Notes: generated by a model from the sequence alone, not told the origin. Numbered from the stretch's first letter, positions 33,964 to 44,722 are shown. The stretch: DNA of 64,000 nucleotides from Atriophallophorus winterbourni (GCA_013407085.1 JACCGJ010015083.1:28396-92395), one strand, 5' to 3'. Translations and numbers: made by a program.

Positions 33964-34952
33964 ACTTTGAACGACTTTCCGAGTTTGTTTCTCGTAAGGC
34001 AAGAGTTGATAGAAGTCGATTTGGTCAGCTTTGTCGCCCTGACACGACGCAGAATTCAGCAGCCCATGCTTCAAATGTTTGCAATCGAAGGAATGTCAAT
34101 GCTTCCCTTGTTGGCAGATCTATTAACAGCTTGGAATGCTGTAATTGCAAAGGACCGCACAAATTACATCAGTGCATCGAATTTAAGAATCTCGACGTAA
34201 AGAGTCGTTGGGATCTCGCCAAACGGGTACCGGCTTGTTTCCTATGCCTTCGGCAGTTCCATAGGTCCGCCAATTGTATGAGTGGATCTCGATGCACTGC
34301 AGAGAATTGTGGCGGTCGGCACCACACGCTCCTGCATAACGATCAACCGGTAAGAAATCCGCCGGCAAACATCAATTGCAGTCACGCGGCATTAAGTGCC
34401 AGGGTATGTTTAGGATCCGTGCCTGTCAAGATCGAAACGTCGTCCGGACTTATTGACGCAGTAGCGCTCCTGGATGGTGGTTCAGATGCCACCTTAATTC
34501 TTAGTGAATTCGTTAAAAAATACAATATGCCGAAGTGCCCTGCTCAGGTGTCGCTTACAACTTTGGGCCATCAACGGGTAATGAACTGCTCCCGTCTGAA
34601 CTTAAATATTCTTTCTGCAGATGGTGGAGAAGTCATTCAGGTTTCGAATGCTTACACCGTAGAAACCTTGCCGCATGTGTCCCAATCGTCAGCTAGCGCT
34701 ATGCGTGAACGTTATGATTATTTAAAGGGCGTTGAATTATTTGGCGTTCATGATCAGCCGGTGACAGTGCTGATTGGTTGTGACGTTCCTGAAGCACACT
34801 GGGCGTTAGAACAGCGGCTCGGTGAAAGAGGCCGTCCGTTCGCAACGAAGACATTGCTGGGTTGGATATTGCAGGGGCCTGCGTATGAAACGTCGGTTGT
34901 GATCAGGAAGCTGAGATACCTGACACTGAATCAGCTCAGTCGGAAATTGTGA
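33891..34952 (+). CDS. BEL/Pao nucleocapsid and aspartic protease
   Basis: An open frame of 353 codons. It has Cys/His knuckles (CCNCKGPHKLHQC, then CFLCLRQFHRSANC and a following Cys/His cluster), then a DUF1758-type aspartic protease with ALLDGGSDATLI and, further on, VLIGCDVPEAHW. It ends at 34,952 before any reverse transcriptase motif. About 500 bp separate it from the 3' LTR, which is preceded by the purine-rich GGTCGGAGG. The retained protease could process Gag in trans-supported particles. Confidence 0.8.
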   Translation: MLTCSLTAAVGRCCDAITADGSDVNFERLSEFVSRKARVDRSRFGQLCRPDTTQNSAAHASNVCNRRNVNASLVGRSINSLECCNCKGPHKLHQCIEFKNLDVKSRWDLAKRVPACFLCLRQFHRSANCMSGSRCTAENCGGRHHTLLHNDQPVRNPPANINCSHAALSARVCLGSVPVKIETSSGLIDAVALLDGGSDATLILSEFVKKYNMPKCPAQVSLTTLGHQRVMNCSRLNLNILSADGGEVIQVSNAYTVETLPHVSQSSASAMRERYDYLKGVELFGVHDQPVTVLIGCDVPEAHWALEQRLGERGRPFATKTLLGWILQGPAYETSVVIRKLRYLTLNQLSRKL

Positions 34953-36026
34953 CTTAATTTCCCGACACTAATTCGGATCAGATGGAGACTAAGCCTGGCT
35001 CACCTGACACCAAATCAGCCAAAATGAATAGTAGGCCTGGTTCACATGACAGTGAATCAGCCGAAGTGGGGGCGACAGATGGTCGGCGAGACAATTCATA
35101 TGATTGACGCAAGACGTTCGGTTGTGTACCCGATGAGTCATTTGTGTTTCGGAAACCGGATACACTTATTTCAATTTGCAGATTAGAGTTGTTTAGATGG
35201 CGCAAGATGTCGCTATTTGAGGATGAAATGCACAAGGCTAGTTCGGCTGGGAATGCACGAATAAGCTTCATGTAAGGAAAGGTGGCAGAACCGGAGGACG
35301 TGGTGGGTCTTAGTCTGGCAAACTATTTCCCTATAAAAAGCCACATGTGTCCAATGATGGCAATGCGACGTGGCGTGTGTGACTCGCCACTAAATAAAGT
35401 CATTTGCTATTCTGGGTTTGTACAGTTAGGCCCTAGAAAGAATTTGGTCGGAGGTGTAAGGTTCAAAGTAGTTTGAAATTCTTCCTTTCCCTTTAACATT
35501 TCTTTTATTTTGAACCTAGTTACAAAACCTGAATTTTGTGAAATAGATTTTGCTTGTGTTTAATTTTCCTACAGTATTTTGATATAAAACTTTTCTTTTT
35601 GTAATCATTTCTGTTATTGTAAATCTTTTCTTTACACGACTTCGGTCAAATGTTTGTTTTAATTTATTGTTTCTGCCATTGTCGGTCATTGTTGCGGAAT
35701 TTGGTTGCCATTTTGGGCTTCAATATTTTGCTTGAATTTGGACGCTATTTTGAGTGTCATTTTTGCTTGTCACAAAGTTTGGACGACATTTTGGTAAATC
35801 GATTCTTCTTATTTTATATCAGGTCGTCTTTTGTTTGAATTGAATTTGATTCTGGAGTATTTGACTCCATTGTTGCTGTGACGTTCCTATACAATTAAGG
35901 TTTGTATAGTTATTTTCGTTGTAATTGTTGTTAATTACAGTACCGTAGAATATCACAATCCTTGTTTTGAAATTATCGAAATAAGAAACGGGTGGACTAC
36001 GCGTAACTCACGTCACAGACAATACA

Positions 36027-36410
36027 ATATATATATATATATATATATATAGGAACTTTCTTTATTTCGAAAATTTATTTTTACTATGACAATTATATCT
36101 TCACAGGCACCATTTCCTTCATAACGTTTTCTGTTATTTTCTGTTTTTTCAATCTCTGCTCCAGAATTCATCGCATCCTCTTTATTTGATTATTTCGATG
36201 CAATCTAGATGGAACTTTATTACGTGTGTCATTGTGCGGGAAAAATTAACTTTCTTACCCTTGTAAATTTACCACCCTTTATTAAACGGAAAAATGTTCA
36301 TAAATTCCGCTTGATAAGGTCACTTCACAATCTATTCATTTTGTACACATTGATAACCTGATCATGTTTTGCATGCCTTGGTTTACCAAGAACATAGTAT
36401 TATTATTATT
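36027..36410. other. TA microsatellite and A/T-rich sequence
   Basis: A TA run of 12 units (36,028-36,051) continues the BEL/Pao target site. The next 360 bp have no reading frame and end in an ATT run (36,398-36,412) where the element 2 LTR resumes. An ATT tail would suit the 3' end of a non-LTR element whose 5' leader lies at 32,160-32,504, but that is inference. Confidence 0.4.
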
Positions 36411-36729
36411 ATAACTTGCCTGGTGCTGAACCACTAATTAATTGTTTCAGATTACTGACCCAGAATATTTCTTTCCTTTCCGGTAATTCACTGCTTGTTC
36501 CATCTACGACGAGCAATTATCCCGCTGAAGGAATAACACGGGTCAAATACATTGTTAGCACTAATCCGAGTGGACCACACAAGGATTTCGTGAGTCTGTT
36601 GTTGACACAGTGTATTCTCCTCTTGCATAAATATGATTATATATATTTATACGTTATTCCATACGCCTTTAATAATTCACAACACTTATAACAATTCTCA
36701 TTAACGTAACGCTCGGCTTATCCGCTACA
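36411..36729 (+). repeat. 3' LTR of element 2, remaining 319 bp
   Basis: The sequence matches the 5' LTR from ATAACTTGCC to the terminal CTACA with a low level of substitution. It lacks exactly the portion found at 30,970-31,055. Confidence 0.78.
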
Positions 36730-37240
36730 GAACTACGCCGATTCATCTCCCTCTGTATTGACTGTTATGGTACATAACCTCACCCTTTACAAAACTTTGA
36801 CAAATGACGCCGAACCTGCTGAAGTCCATTCGAACCCCTGTACTAACTATCCTATGGTTATATTTTAAGCTCATATATTTTTGTACCATAACATACTATT
36901 GACCATTGATACTGATACTGATACTGGCGCGCTGGTTTTAAGGATTTTGTCATGCACTTGAACAAGCGAATTTAGAGTAAGTTCAAGTTGCTCACTTACG
37001 TTACGTAAAATCCATGCGTAACATTACGTGACCATAACAGATTATTTGTGACCCCAGAATTACATTTCTGCTGAAATGGACGTTGTCGTATTGGAAACCT
37101 GGGCCACTGAAAACTCATGAACCATAAACAAGTAGCGAGAAGTTCGCAATTATACTTGGAAGCTACTTGTTATATATTACTAGAGTAGAACACATTATGG
37201 CCGACAAATGAACTTATCAGAATCGAGAATCATAAATTAA
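36730..37240 (+). mobile_element. CR1-like 3' UTR with GATACT tail
   Basis: CCTATGGTTATATTTTAAGC through TACCATAACATACTATTGAC resembles the 3' UTR near 25,670-25,730 and ends in a short GATACT repeat at 36,918-36,935. It may be the displaced end of the CR1 fragment at 25,745. The remainder to 37,240 is unassigned. Confidence 0.45.
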
Positions 37241-37242
37241 AG

Positions 37243-38460
37243 TCTTTTAAATCGACTTTTCATCGACTTTAGCAAACCATTCGACCGAGTTCCACATCAA
37301 AGGCTTCTTTGGAAACTAAGAATGTCTGGTATAGAGGCTTCTTTGCTTGCTTGGATTGAGGATTTTCTTATCGTAAGGCGAAGCCTCGTTAAAGTCAATG
37401 GGGCCAGATCCTCATCCTTTATCCCCACTTCTGGTGTACCGCAATGATCCGTTCTGGAGCCAACCTTGTTCAAACTGTATGTGAGTGACCTTCCCGGTAT
37501 TCTAAACAGTGGTTGTCTATTATTTGCAGATGATCTGAAGGTGTGTGCTTCTGTCACGACTGACGCTGACGCTCCCCACCCGCAAAATGATTTGAATGAA
37601 CTTCGGAATTGGACTGACGGATGGATGATCCCGATTAATGAAAAGAAATGTGCTATCATGCACATCGGGAACAACAACACGCGACATGCATATCATTTGG
37701 AGGGCCATGATCTCATAACAGATGATGTAGAACGAGATTTAGGGGTGATGGTAACTTCAACCCTCAAATCTGCGGAGGATACTGCCAGAAAGGTCGGTTC
37801 TGCCAGCCGCATGTGGTGGGCATTGAGAAGATCCTTCTTAGAGATAAATCCCGAAGTTTTTCAAGTTTTGTATAGCTCTCACGTCAGACCAATATTAAAA
37901 TTTGGGCTTCCGGTGAACTATCCGTTAACTAAAGGGGAGAAGGATCGACTGGAGGAAGTCCAAAGGAGGGCTACCAAGTGCGTGAGGGGTATGTTTCATA
38001 TTCCCTATGACAACAGATTGCGGGAACTCAAACTTTTCTTACTGCAATATCGAAGAATGCGGTATGATTTGCTGATCACACGGAGAATCCTGCTTGTATA
38101 TTACGAAACGGAACTTCAACAATTCTTTTCCGTATCGACGGGCTCCAGAACTAGAGGTCATTCGCTGAAGTTTCAGAAGCGCCGAACGGAACACCTGAAG
38201 CCATCGTTCACTCTGTTGACCAGAGTGGTCAATAATTGGAATGCACTCTCCGCTGATGCAATCGGGGCAGTTACCGAAGAGCAGTTTAAACGTATATTGG
38301 ACAGTAAACTTCCCGCTATCCTGCGCGATTCGCCTACTCTTCCAGCTTAGTAACTCCTCGTGAGGAATCTACGCTGAGATAGCAGAGACCTGGGAGTTGA
38401 AGCGGCTTTCACGGACTGTAGTCCTCTTGCCGTCTATTCAGAAGAAGAAAAAAGAAGAAA
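37243..38460 (+). pseudogene. CR1-like ORF2, RT palm to C-terminus with 3' end
   Basis: From about 37,250 the sequence reads DFSKPFDRVPHQRLLWKL, an in-frame TGA in the GVPQ-S motif (37,446), then a 294-codon frame (37,466-38,350). That frame has the catalytic LLFADDLKVC, a RDLGVMVTSTLKSAEDTARK block, RYDLLITRRILL and NNWNALSADA. The 3' UTR contains CTTGCCGTCTATTC and ends in an AAG-rich tail at 38,438-38,460. It is 5'-truncated, the usual product of incomplete reverse transcription. Confidence 0.82.
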
Positions 38461-39959
38461 TGTTATAATGAGTTTTTGAGGAAAACAATAATAATTCCTC
38501 AACACTAGTCTAAATCAAATTGCCAGAGTCCATTCGCAGCGTAACTCTAAGTCTAACCACGAAATTAAGCACTATGATCAAGTGTAGTCAAAGTTGATCT
38601 TCCCCAGATCGGTAAATAATCTTCGAAAACATTGTTCAATCAGTTTGGCAGGTGCTCAGACATTTACCTCACCGGTTTCCGTGTCGCAAGGTTAATTCAA
38701 TCAAGAAGAAGCGTATGAACTGGTAGATGTACCTTGCTCTCGCTTAATTCGGTATCGGGTTGAGCGAGTGTGAACGTCCCGTCACTGTCTGTATTAGCTT
38801 AGTCATAAGGTTGATTGAGGCGTCCTGTGTGATTCTTAGTAACGATGTCAGCGCATGGTTTTAAAGAAAAATATATGGAAAGGTTTGGTAGGACCACACC
38901 CATGTATATAGGGTGTTAATTAATGACCATGAACAAAAGAGCTCATTTTCATGCGAATACTGGGCCTACTGTCACTACTTGATGGGTGACAAAATACAGG
39001 CGAATGAGCTTTTCTAAATCAATAACCTTTCGAACCGGAAAAAAGAGCAATGCCGCTTTGATGTTTATTTCCAGTATTGTATTTTTCTAGGAATTTCATA
39101 TTGATCACATTCAAATTTTTATCTTTCATGCACATACTTCAAAGCTTTAAGTAAAATATGTTATCTTACAATTGCTATAAAGTTAAACATTGATAAACAG
39201 TTTAGCCTATGTTATTTTCATCATTGTATATTTTGGTAAATTAATCCTACATATTTTGCCTACGCCTTCTGATTATTGTACCCAACGAATCGGAACACAA
39301 TTCTCAGCGTAACACGGCATACAGATCCAAAAAAATCAGACGATAGAATTGTCCCAAAACAGAACACGGGAGCATCGTGTATAATATACTCAAATTGTGT
39401 ACATATTTACATGTATCATTATAACAAAACAAATGACAAAATATTAGGATTAATATAATAGAATATACAATGATGAAAACACCATAATACTCCTTTCCTA
39501 TAGCGTTAGAAGAGAGTGAAATGGTCGAAACGAAAAGTTAATCCGCGTAGACCGCAAGATTAGCGGGCCACATGACTCTCAGACCTGATCAAGTTTTTTT
39601 AATTGGGGTGGGTGAGTCAGAAGATGGAAGAGAGAGTTCACACGGCTGGGTCGATTGGATTGACGGAGGCACAATGGAAAAGGTGGACAATGTTGCACGA
39701 TACATCGACATTTTGCAAATGAAGCTTTTCACGCGTTTTGAGATCAATCAATCCAAATTCAGTGAAATAAAACATATTAGAAATTCTTCGATGCGCTAGC
39801 GAGCTGAAAAAATCAAAGATGAAAGTTGGTGGATATTGATACGAAATAAAGTAATAGGTTTCTGACATGGGAAGTAGGAAAATGAAGGAGTATCTCAAGA
39901 CAGCACAAACATTCAAACACCTGAGTCTGGGGTTTAAAGGCCCCTTTCCATCTAATACA
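38461..39959. other. Non-coding, A/T-rich, nothing recognised
   Basis: About 1.5 kb without a convincing reading frame, LTR or known repeat. Its mirror image in the right arm is equally featureless. Confidence 0.45.
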
Positions 39960-40047
39960 CGCTAACGGTGGGTTAGATGAATCCTAAGGGACTTTTTGTC
40001 TCGGCCTGGGCAAACATAGTCTAAGCTACTCTGATGGATGGTTCTAA

Positions 40048-42275
40048 CTATGACTGTCCTTCTCTTGGTCTCAATTGATTGAGATGGCGTATCCAAATAT
40101 CGTTTCCAACATGGATGTCGAACATGACGCTACCTCTTCGACATACAACCTTGCCCTCGATCCACGGGTTTCCTCGTTGTCGATAATCACGAGCATAGAC
40201 GCTGGATCCCACTTTGAAGCTCCTTTGACTGAGATGCTGATGAACATGAGGTTGTGGTGGCTTCGGGACCATTGCGTTATTGACTGTACGAATTTTTTTA
40301 CCCATTAGTGCCTCTGCTGGCGTTTGACTATTCATAAGGGATTCGTGTGGGGTCGTCCGGTAGACTAACAGGAATCGTTGCAAGTTGTCGACGGTAGTCT
40401 CCCCCCTCGAGACTTAAGCATTGCTCTTTTGAATGTGTCGACAAACTTCTCCGCTTGTCCGTTCGATTGGGGATGGTAGATCGGAGTCCGGATATGCTCA
40501 ATTGCATTCTTCTTGCAGAATTCGGCAAAATGAGCTGATGTGAATTGGGATCCATTATCTGAGACAATGGTGTCGGGAACTCCGTGTTGGCTGAATAGCG
40601 AAGTGAGTGCTACGATTGTGGTCGAACTTGTGGCAGGAGAGAGCGGAACGATTTCTGGCCATTTCGAATAAGCGTCTACCAAGACTAAGTAGGTGGTTCC
40701 GTTGAGTGGGCCGGCAAAGTCAATGTGGATACGCGACCATGCTTTGTCAGGTCGAGGCCACGGAACTGGTGTTGCGTGAGCAGGAAGTTTTGCCGCTTGT
40801 TGACAATTGGTACAGCGCCTGACAAACTCGGTGATGTCAGCGTCCATTCCTGGCCAGTAGGCGAAACTTCGAGCGATTGCTTTCATCCGATTGAGCCCTG
40901 GATGTCCAGCATGAAATTGACGTATTACCCGTTGACGCAAAGCAGCGGGAATAACGACTCGAGCACTAAACATGAGACAGTCATCCACGATTGATAAGGA
41001 TTCCCGTCTTTGAAACAGTTATATAATTACAATACAATACAATTATATTTAGAGCAGGAGTACAAAAGTTCCATTTAAGCTCTTTCTTGAACCGGCATAA
41101 CTACCAACGCCTCGGGTATCCTGGGAGGTGGATTTGTTTCTCAAAGCAGTCGTCTTTGGCGAACCAGAGAAATTGATCGGTGCTGTTCTTGAACAGAGAT
41201 AGACTTGGCGCTTCAACAACCTTGGCCGGAAGTGAGTTCCAAGTGCCGACAACACGTTGTGAAAATCTGTACCAGTGCGACAGACGATTCGTCCGTTGGA
41301 CGAGCAACCGAAATTTGTGGCCCTTTGTGCGATGGTCAGAGATAACTACAAAAAGCGATCTGAGACCAGGAAGCTCGTTCCGGCAAACAATCCGATAGAG
41401 CAGTATCATGTCACCACGAACCCTGCGGTAGGCTAGTGAGAAAATATTCAATTTCAGACATCGCTCTGCGCATGGTAGCTTGCAGATACTGGTGCAGAAT
41501 CTCGTCGCAAGTCGTTGAACTTTTTCTAGAAGTCGCTCTTCGGCTGCGGTGCAGGGAAACGCCGCTACAACACCGTATTCTAGGAGTGGTCGAACGTAAG
41601 TGCCAAAAAGTATTTTTGTCATTCAATTGTGGTGCTAACCTAGGCCATCCAGATTGAACATATCTGATAGCTTCTGAGAGAACCTCGTCGTCGTTCAGGG
41701 TCCTCTTGATATCTGCGACCGTCACGGGAAGGTTTCGGACTGCTGTCGTTAACTGATCACGTACATACCGCTCAGTAGATATAGCTGCGATTACCACGTC
41801 CCCGTCACTGCCTGTTTCGTTTGAGAGTAGACGGGATAGGGCGTCTGCTTGACCAAAATCTTCTGTTCTGCGGTATTGAAGAACGAGTGTTGAAGAGAGA
41901 TACCTGCTCACCGAAAAGTTCAATCAGTGACTTGATCGTCTCATCAAAAGTTCTATCCCGAGGATTCTTGGGTAGGATCAGGTTACAGTACTTATCCAGC
42001 TCTGCTGGGCCAAGTTTACGTAGCAGCAGCCGGACTTTCCATGCATCATCTTGGGCAGAAAAATCAACACGAAAAAGATCTTCATAACGTCTGAACCAAG
42101 TTTCAAATGTGACGTTAGCTTCCGGATCATAGGAGAATTCTGCGATGCTGTTCGCAATTCCGTCAATGGATGGTGGAATAGCACGAGGTTCTGTGATTGG
42201 TACATGCTTCTGCAGAAGAAGTTCCATTAGCATCATTTGTGGCTCCAAAAGAATTTCTATCTTGGATTGTTCCAT
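40048..42275 (-). pseudogene. Deleted Ty3/gypsy remnant: gag joined to RNase H end and integrase
   Basis: Read downward from 42,275, the gag (ATG at 42,275; FSYDPEANVTFETWFRRYE and LPKNPRDRTFDETIKSL blocks) passes near 41,900 into the end of RNase H (LQYRRTEDFGQADALSRLL). Protease, RT and most of RNase H are therefore missing. After a CR1 insertion (41,030-41,640) the integrase follows with a zinc domain (HAGHPGLNRMK, CTNCQQ), a DDE core (DFAGPLNG, VSDNGSQFTS, IYHPQSNGQAEKF) and the VGSSVYARDYR C-terminal block, with one frame change near 40,375. The type resembles the Mag-like group rather than CsRn1. The 5' leader has TTGGCGACGGG upstream of gag, a possible primer site. Confidence 0.8.
41030..41640 (-). 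pseudogene. CR1-like C-terminal fragment inside the gypsy remnant
   Basis: A 173-codon frame (41,622-41,101) carries VRPLLEYGVVAAFPC, a LLEKVQRLATRFC block and a GTWNSLPAKVV block. It ends in an ATTGT/TTGTA-type tail near 41,030-41,045. The gypsy frame stops at 41,640 and resumes at about 41,010, so the CR1 fragment is the later arrival. Confidence 0.75.
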
Positions 42276-42699
42276 GATTTCGTAACTTGAATAAACCCGT
42301 CGCCAAACTGTTACGTTCTTGATATGGAGCTAATAATGCACCGGATATGCTTCCCACAATATTGCCCAACAGACTATTGAGAGAGAAGACCAAAGCTTCA
42401 GAGAAGTTCGTATGGGAGCTCACTTCCAATAATAACAAACATGGTTTACTCATCCATATATATAGGCTGAGAATGTAAAAGGGAATAACCTTGAAAAATA
42501 GCACATTAAAACCGCATCAAGGACTCGATGGACTAATGAGAATCAAGGGCGAATATAATCAAATTATAAACGTCATGATCAAATTATAATCATGTTTTTC
42601 ACGCCAAATAATTCAAATCTATGTTGACATAGTGTCATAATAGAGTCGTAATATCTTCAAAGATATTGAGTTTTTAAGGAAAATAAACGTCTTTTCCCA
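42276..42699 (-). other. Leader or LTR region of the gypsy remnant
   Basis: On the minus strand GTAACAG TTTGGCGACGGG and then the gag ATG suggest an LTR end and primer site at about 42,300-42,312. No second LTR copy was found beyond the integrase (40,048-39,500), so the LTR could not be bounded. Confidence 0.35.
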
Positions 42700-42950
42700 T
42701 TACAAAGATAGTGAAAATGTGGTTCGTTCTTGCTCTGGGTGCCAAGCTGCGAAATCTCCCCCTCGTCAACAACAAATTCCATGGCCGCCCATAACCCAAC
42801 CCTGGGATCGGGTCCACTTGGATTTCGCCGGTCCAATCGATGTGTCATATCTCATTGTGGTTGACGCTCATTCAAAATGGCAAGAAATCACTCCTGTGAA
42901 CCCGCCAACTGCAAAGATGGAGAGAATATTTCTCTCAGAAGTTTAATCAG
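42700..42950 (+). pseudogene. Second gypsy integrase fragment
   Basis: The frame encodes SCSGCQAAKSPPRQQQIPWP, a WDRVHLDFAGPID block and VVDAHSKWQEI: the end of the zinc domain and the first part of the DDE core. It is cut at 42,950 where RTE-like sequence begins. It differs from the integrase at 40,048. Confidence 0.75.
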
Positions 42951-43225
42951 CACCGTCCCTCAGACACCCTCGATATCCCTCAATCCACTTTGCAGTGGAC
43001 CGTGTCGCTAGCCCCGCCCAGTGTCGAAGAAATACGAAGAGAGATCCAACTACTAAAGCGACACAAGGCGCCGGGGCCCGACGAGCTCCACCCGGTATTC
43101 TACAAGGAAGGAGGCAAGGCATTCGTAACAGAACTGCGCGAGCTGTTCTCAAAGGTTTGGGTGGATGAGAGGGTACCTGCCTCCTGGGGTGAATGCTGCA
43201 ACTATCGCGGAATTTCGCTTATTCC
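42951..43225 (+). pseudogene. RTE-like RT N-terminal fragment, left arm end
   Basis: The blocks SVEEIRREIQLLKRHKAPGP and ECCNYRGISLIP are the start of an RTE-type reverse transcriptase domain. The fragment is cut precisely at 43,225, the inner end of the left arm; the right-arm copy continues through the rest of the domain. Confidence 0.8.
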
Positions 43226-43490
43226 AGACCAGTCATGAAGGAGCACTTTACTGCTGCTTGGCGAGAAGAACAGCCCATACTTAGATGCCTCCATTGCCAT
43301 CATATCCAAAGCTTGTTGGATAAATGTTGGGTCTTCGCCCAATAAGGCAATATCATCAGCATAGTCCAGGTCCATAACCCGCTCACCTGGTAGGAGCTCA
43401 ACACCACCCGTGGAGAAACTACTAAGAGCATCCCGAGGACGTCCTCGATGACGAAATTGAACAAGAACGGATAGATAGGACAGCCGTGCT
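43226..43490 (-). pseudogene. RTE-like RT catalytic middle, inverted
   Basis: On the minus strand it reads CPIYPFLFNFVIEDVL, then DLDYADDIALLGEDP (catalytic YADD) and KYGLFFSPSSSKVLLHDW, with one frame change. It is spacer sequence present once in the window. It continues in sense where the minus-strand RT fragment ending near 44,073 stops. Confidence 0.78.
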
Positions 43491-44072
43491 CGTAATGCGT
43501 TTTTGCAGTTAAAAGGCACCCTTTGGCGCAAGCCCGGGATCAGCCTAAAAACTAAGACGCGTGTTTATCAAGCAGCGATCCGCCCTGTACTGCTTTATGG
43601 ATGCGAGACATGGCCTTTAAGGTCACAGGATGTACGCACATTAGAAGTGTTCGACCATTGATGCCTTAGGGTAATCTTGGGAATCCGATATACTGACCGA
43701 GTATCTAACGCAGCCGTACGAGAGCGTTGCAGCGGACTATCTCCACTTTCCGCTCACATACAACGGCGAAGGCTGCAATGGTTTGGCCACGTCCTCCGAA
43801 AGACAGACACAGCACTTCCAAAACTCGTCATCAACCCCAAACCCGTTCGCACCTGGCGTCGGCGGCGAGGTGGTCAAGTGAAAACCTGGCTGTCAACTGT
43901 GAAAGAGGATGTAGACACCCTGGGTCTGCGTACTGTCTACGGAGACTGGATCACGATCTGCAACGATCTCGCCTTCGATCGACGCGCGTGGGCTGGTGCG
44001 ATCCGAGACATCAATGAAGCCGGCTAATCCACTCGTGGAGCCAGCCGCACAAAAGTAAAAAAAGTAAGTAAG
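43491..44072 (+). pseudogene. RTE-like C-terminus with 3' end
   Basis: It contains RPVLLYGCETWPLRSQDVRT, then an open frame 43,677-44,027 with the RRRLQWFGHVLRK block typical of RTE C-termini, a stop, and a short 3' end AAAGTAAGTAAG at 44,060-44,072, as RTE elements end in short tandem repeats. With the inverted middle segment before it, this resembles a 5'-inverted (twin-primed) insertion. Confidence 0.78.
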
Positions 44073-44722
44073 ATTGGACAGCCTTGTCTTACACCCGTAG
44101 TGGTGCTGAATGGCATTGAAAGGCTATCGTACGCCCTTACCCTCCCTATCGAGTGTGCGTATAGGTCCTTCAGGATAGCGACGTACTTCGATGGGATTCC
44201 ATTGCGAAGTAAGCAGTTCCATAGGGCGGATCTGTCAACCGAGTCAAAGGCGGCTCTGATATCCAGAAACACCACAATGGTAGGTCGCAGATACAGGTGA
44301 CGGTGTTCTAGCAACTGTCGCAGAACGAAGATCTGGTCTACACATCCGCGCCCTGGTCGGAAGCCAGCTTGCTCTTCGCGAGAAGTGCCCTCACGAATCG
44401 GGGTAAGTCTGCGAAGGAGGATGGCGACCAATATCTTAGCTACCACCGGAATAAGCGAAATTCCGCGATAGTTGCAGCATTCACCCCAGGAGGCAGGTAC
44501 CCTCTCATCCACCCAAACCTTTGAGAACAGCTCGCGCAGTTCTGTTACGAATGCCTTGCCTCCTTCCTCGTAGAATACCGGGTGGAGCTCGTCGGGCCCC
44601 GGCGCCTTGTGTCGCTTTAGTAGTTGGATCTCTCTTCGTATTTCTTCGACACTGGGCGGGGCTAGCGACACGGTCCACTGCAAAGTGGATTGAGGGATAT
44701 CGAGGGTGTCTGAGGGACGGTG
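44073..44722 (-). pseudogene. RTE-like RT N-terminal half, extending from right arm into spacer
   Basis: The minus-strand frame from 44,683 gives SVEEIRREIQLLKRHKAPGP, NYRGISLIPVVAKILVAILL, EEQAGFRPGRGCVDQIF, FLDIRAAFDSVDR and TTGVRQGCPI, then runs directly into the antisense 3' tail of the neighbouring segment. The part above 44,447 is in the right arm; the rest is unique. Lys in the left arm (FYKEGG) is Glu here (FYEEGG). Confidence 0.82.

Larger units (their letters stand above)
32505..36026 (+). mobile_element. Non-autonomous BEL/Pao LTR element (gag plus protease only)
   Basis: LTRs of 574 bp (32,505-33,078) and 572 bp (35,455-36,026), both TGTAAGG...AATACA, differ at about four places. 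ATATA flanks both sides, a possible 5-bp target duplication, although the site is a TA repeat. The interior is 2.4 kb and encodes Gag and a DUF1758-type protease, then stops. Reverse transcriptase, RNase H and integrase are absent. TGGTGACGTCCC, a BEL-like primer site, lies 99 bp inside the interior (33,177), so the 5' LTR may extend to 33,176 with the 3' LTR shortened. The similar LTRs indicate recent insertion, so it was probably mobilised by an autonomous partner. Confidence 0.85.
26480..36729 (+). mobile_element. CsRn1-type Ty3/gypsy element 2, decayed, 3' LTR split by nested insertions
   Basis: A 402-bp 5' LTR, gag, pol and the first 86 bp of the 3' LTR run to 31,055. The remaining 319 bp of the 3' LTR lie at 36,411-36,729. 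The two pieces adjoin in LTR coordinates, so about 5.36 kb (31,056-36,410) inserted into the 3' LTR after integration. The gene order and CHCC finger are as in element 1. Stops and shifts in gag, protease and integrase show that it is old. The target duplication was not found. Confidence 0.82.
23671..43225. repeat. Left arm of giant inverted repeat
   Basis: Every feature in this interval recurs in reverse order and opposite strand at 44,448-64,000. Paired coordinates sum to 87,670-87,673 throughout, so only small indels separate the arms. The inner end is exact at ATTCC (43,221-43,225). The outer end is set by the end of the window, not by loss of similarity, so the arm may extend further left. 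Confidence 0.97.
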
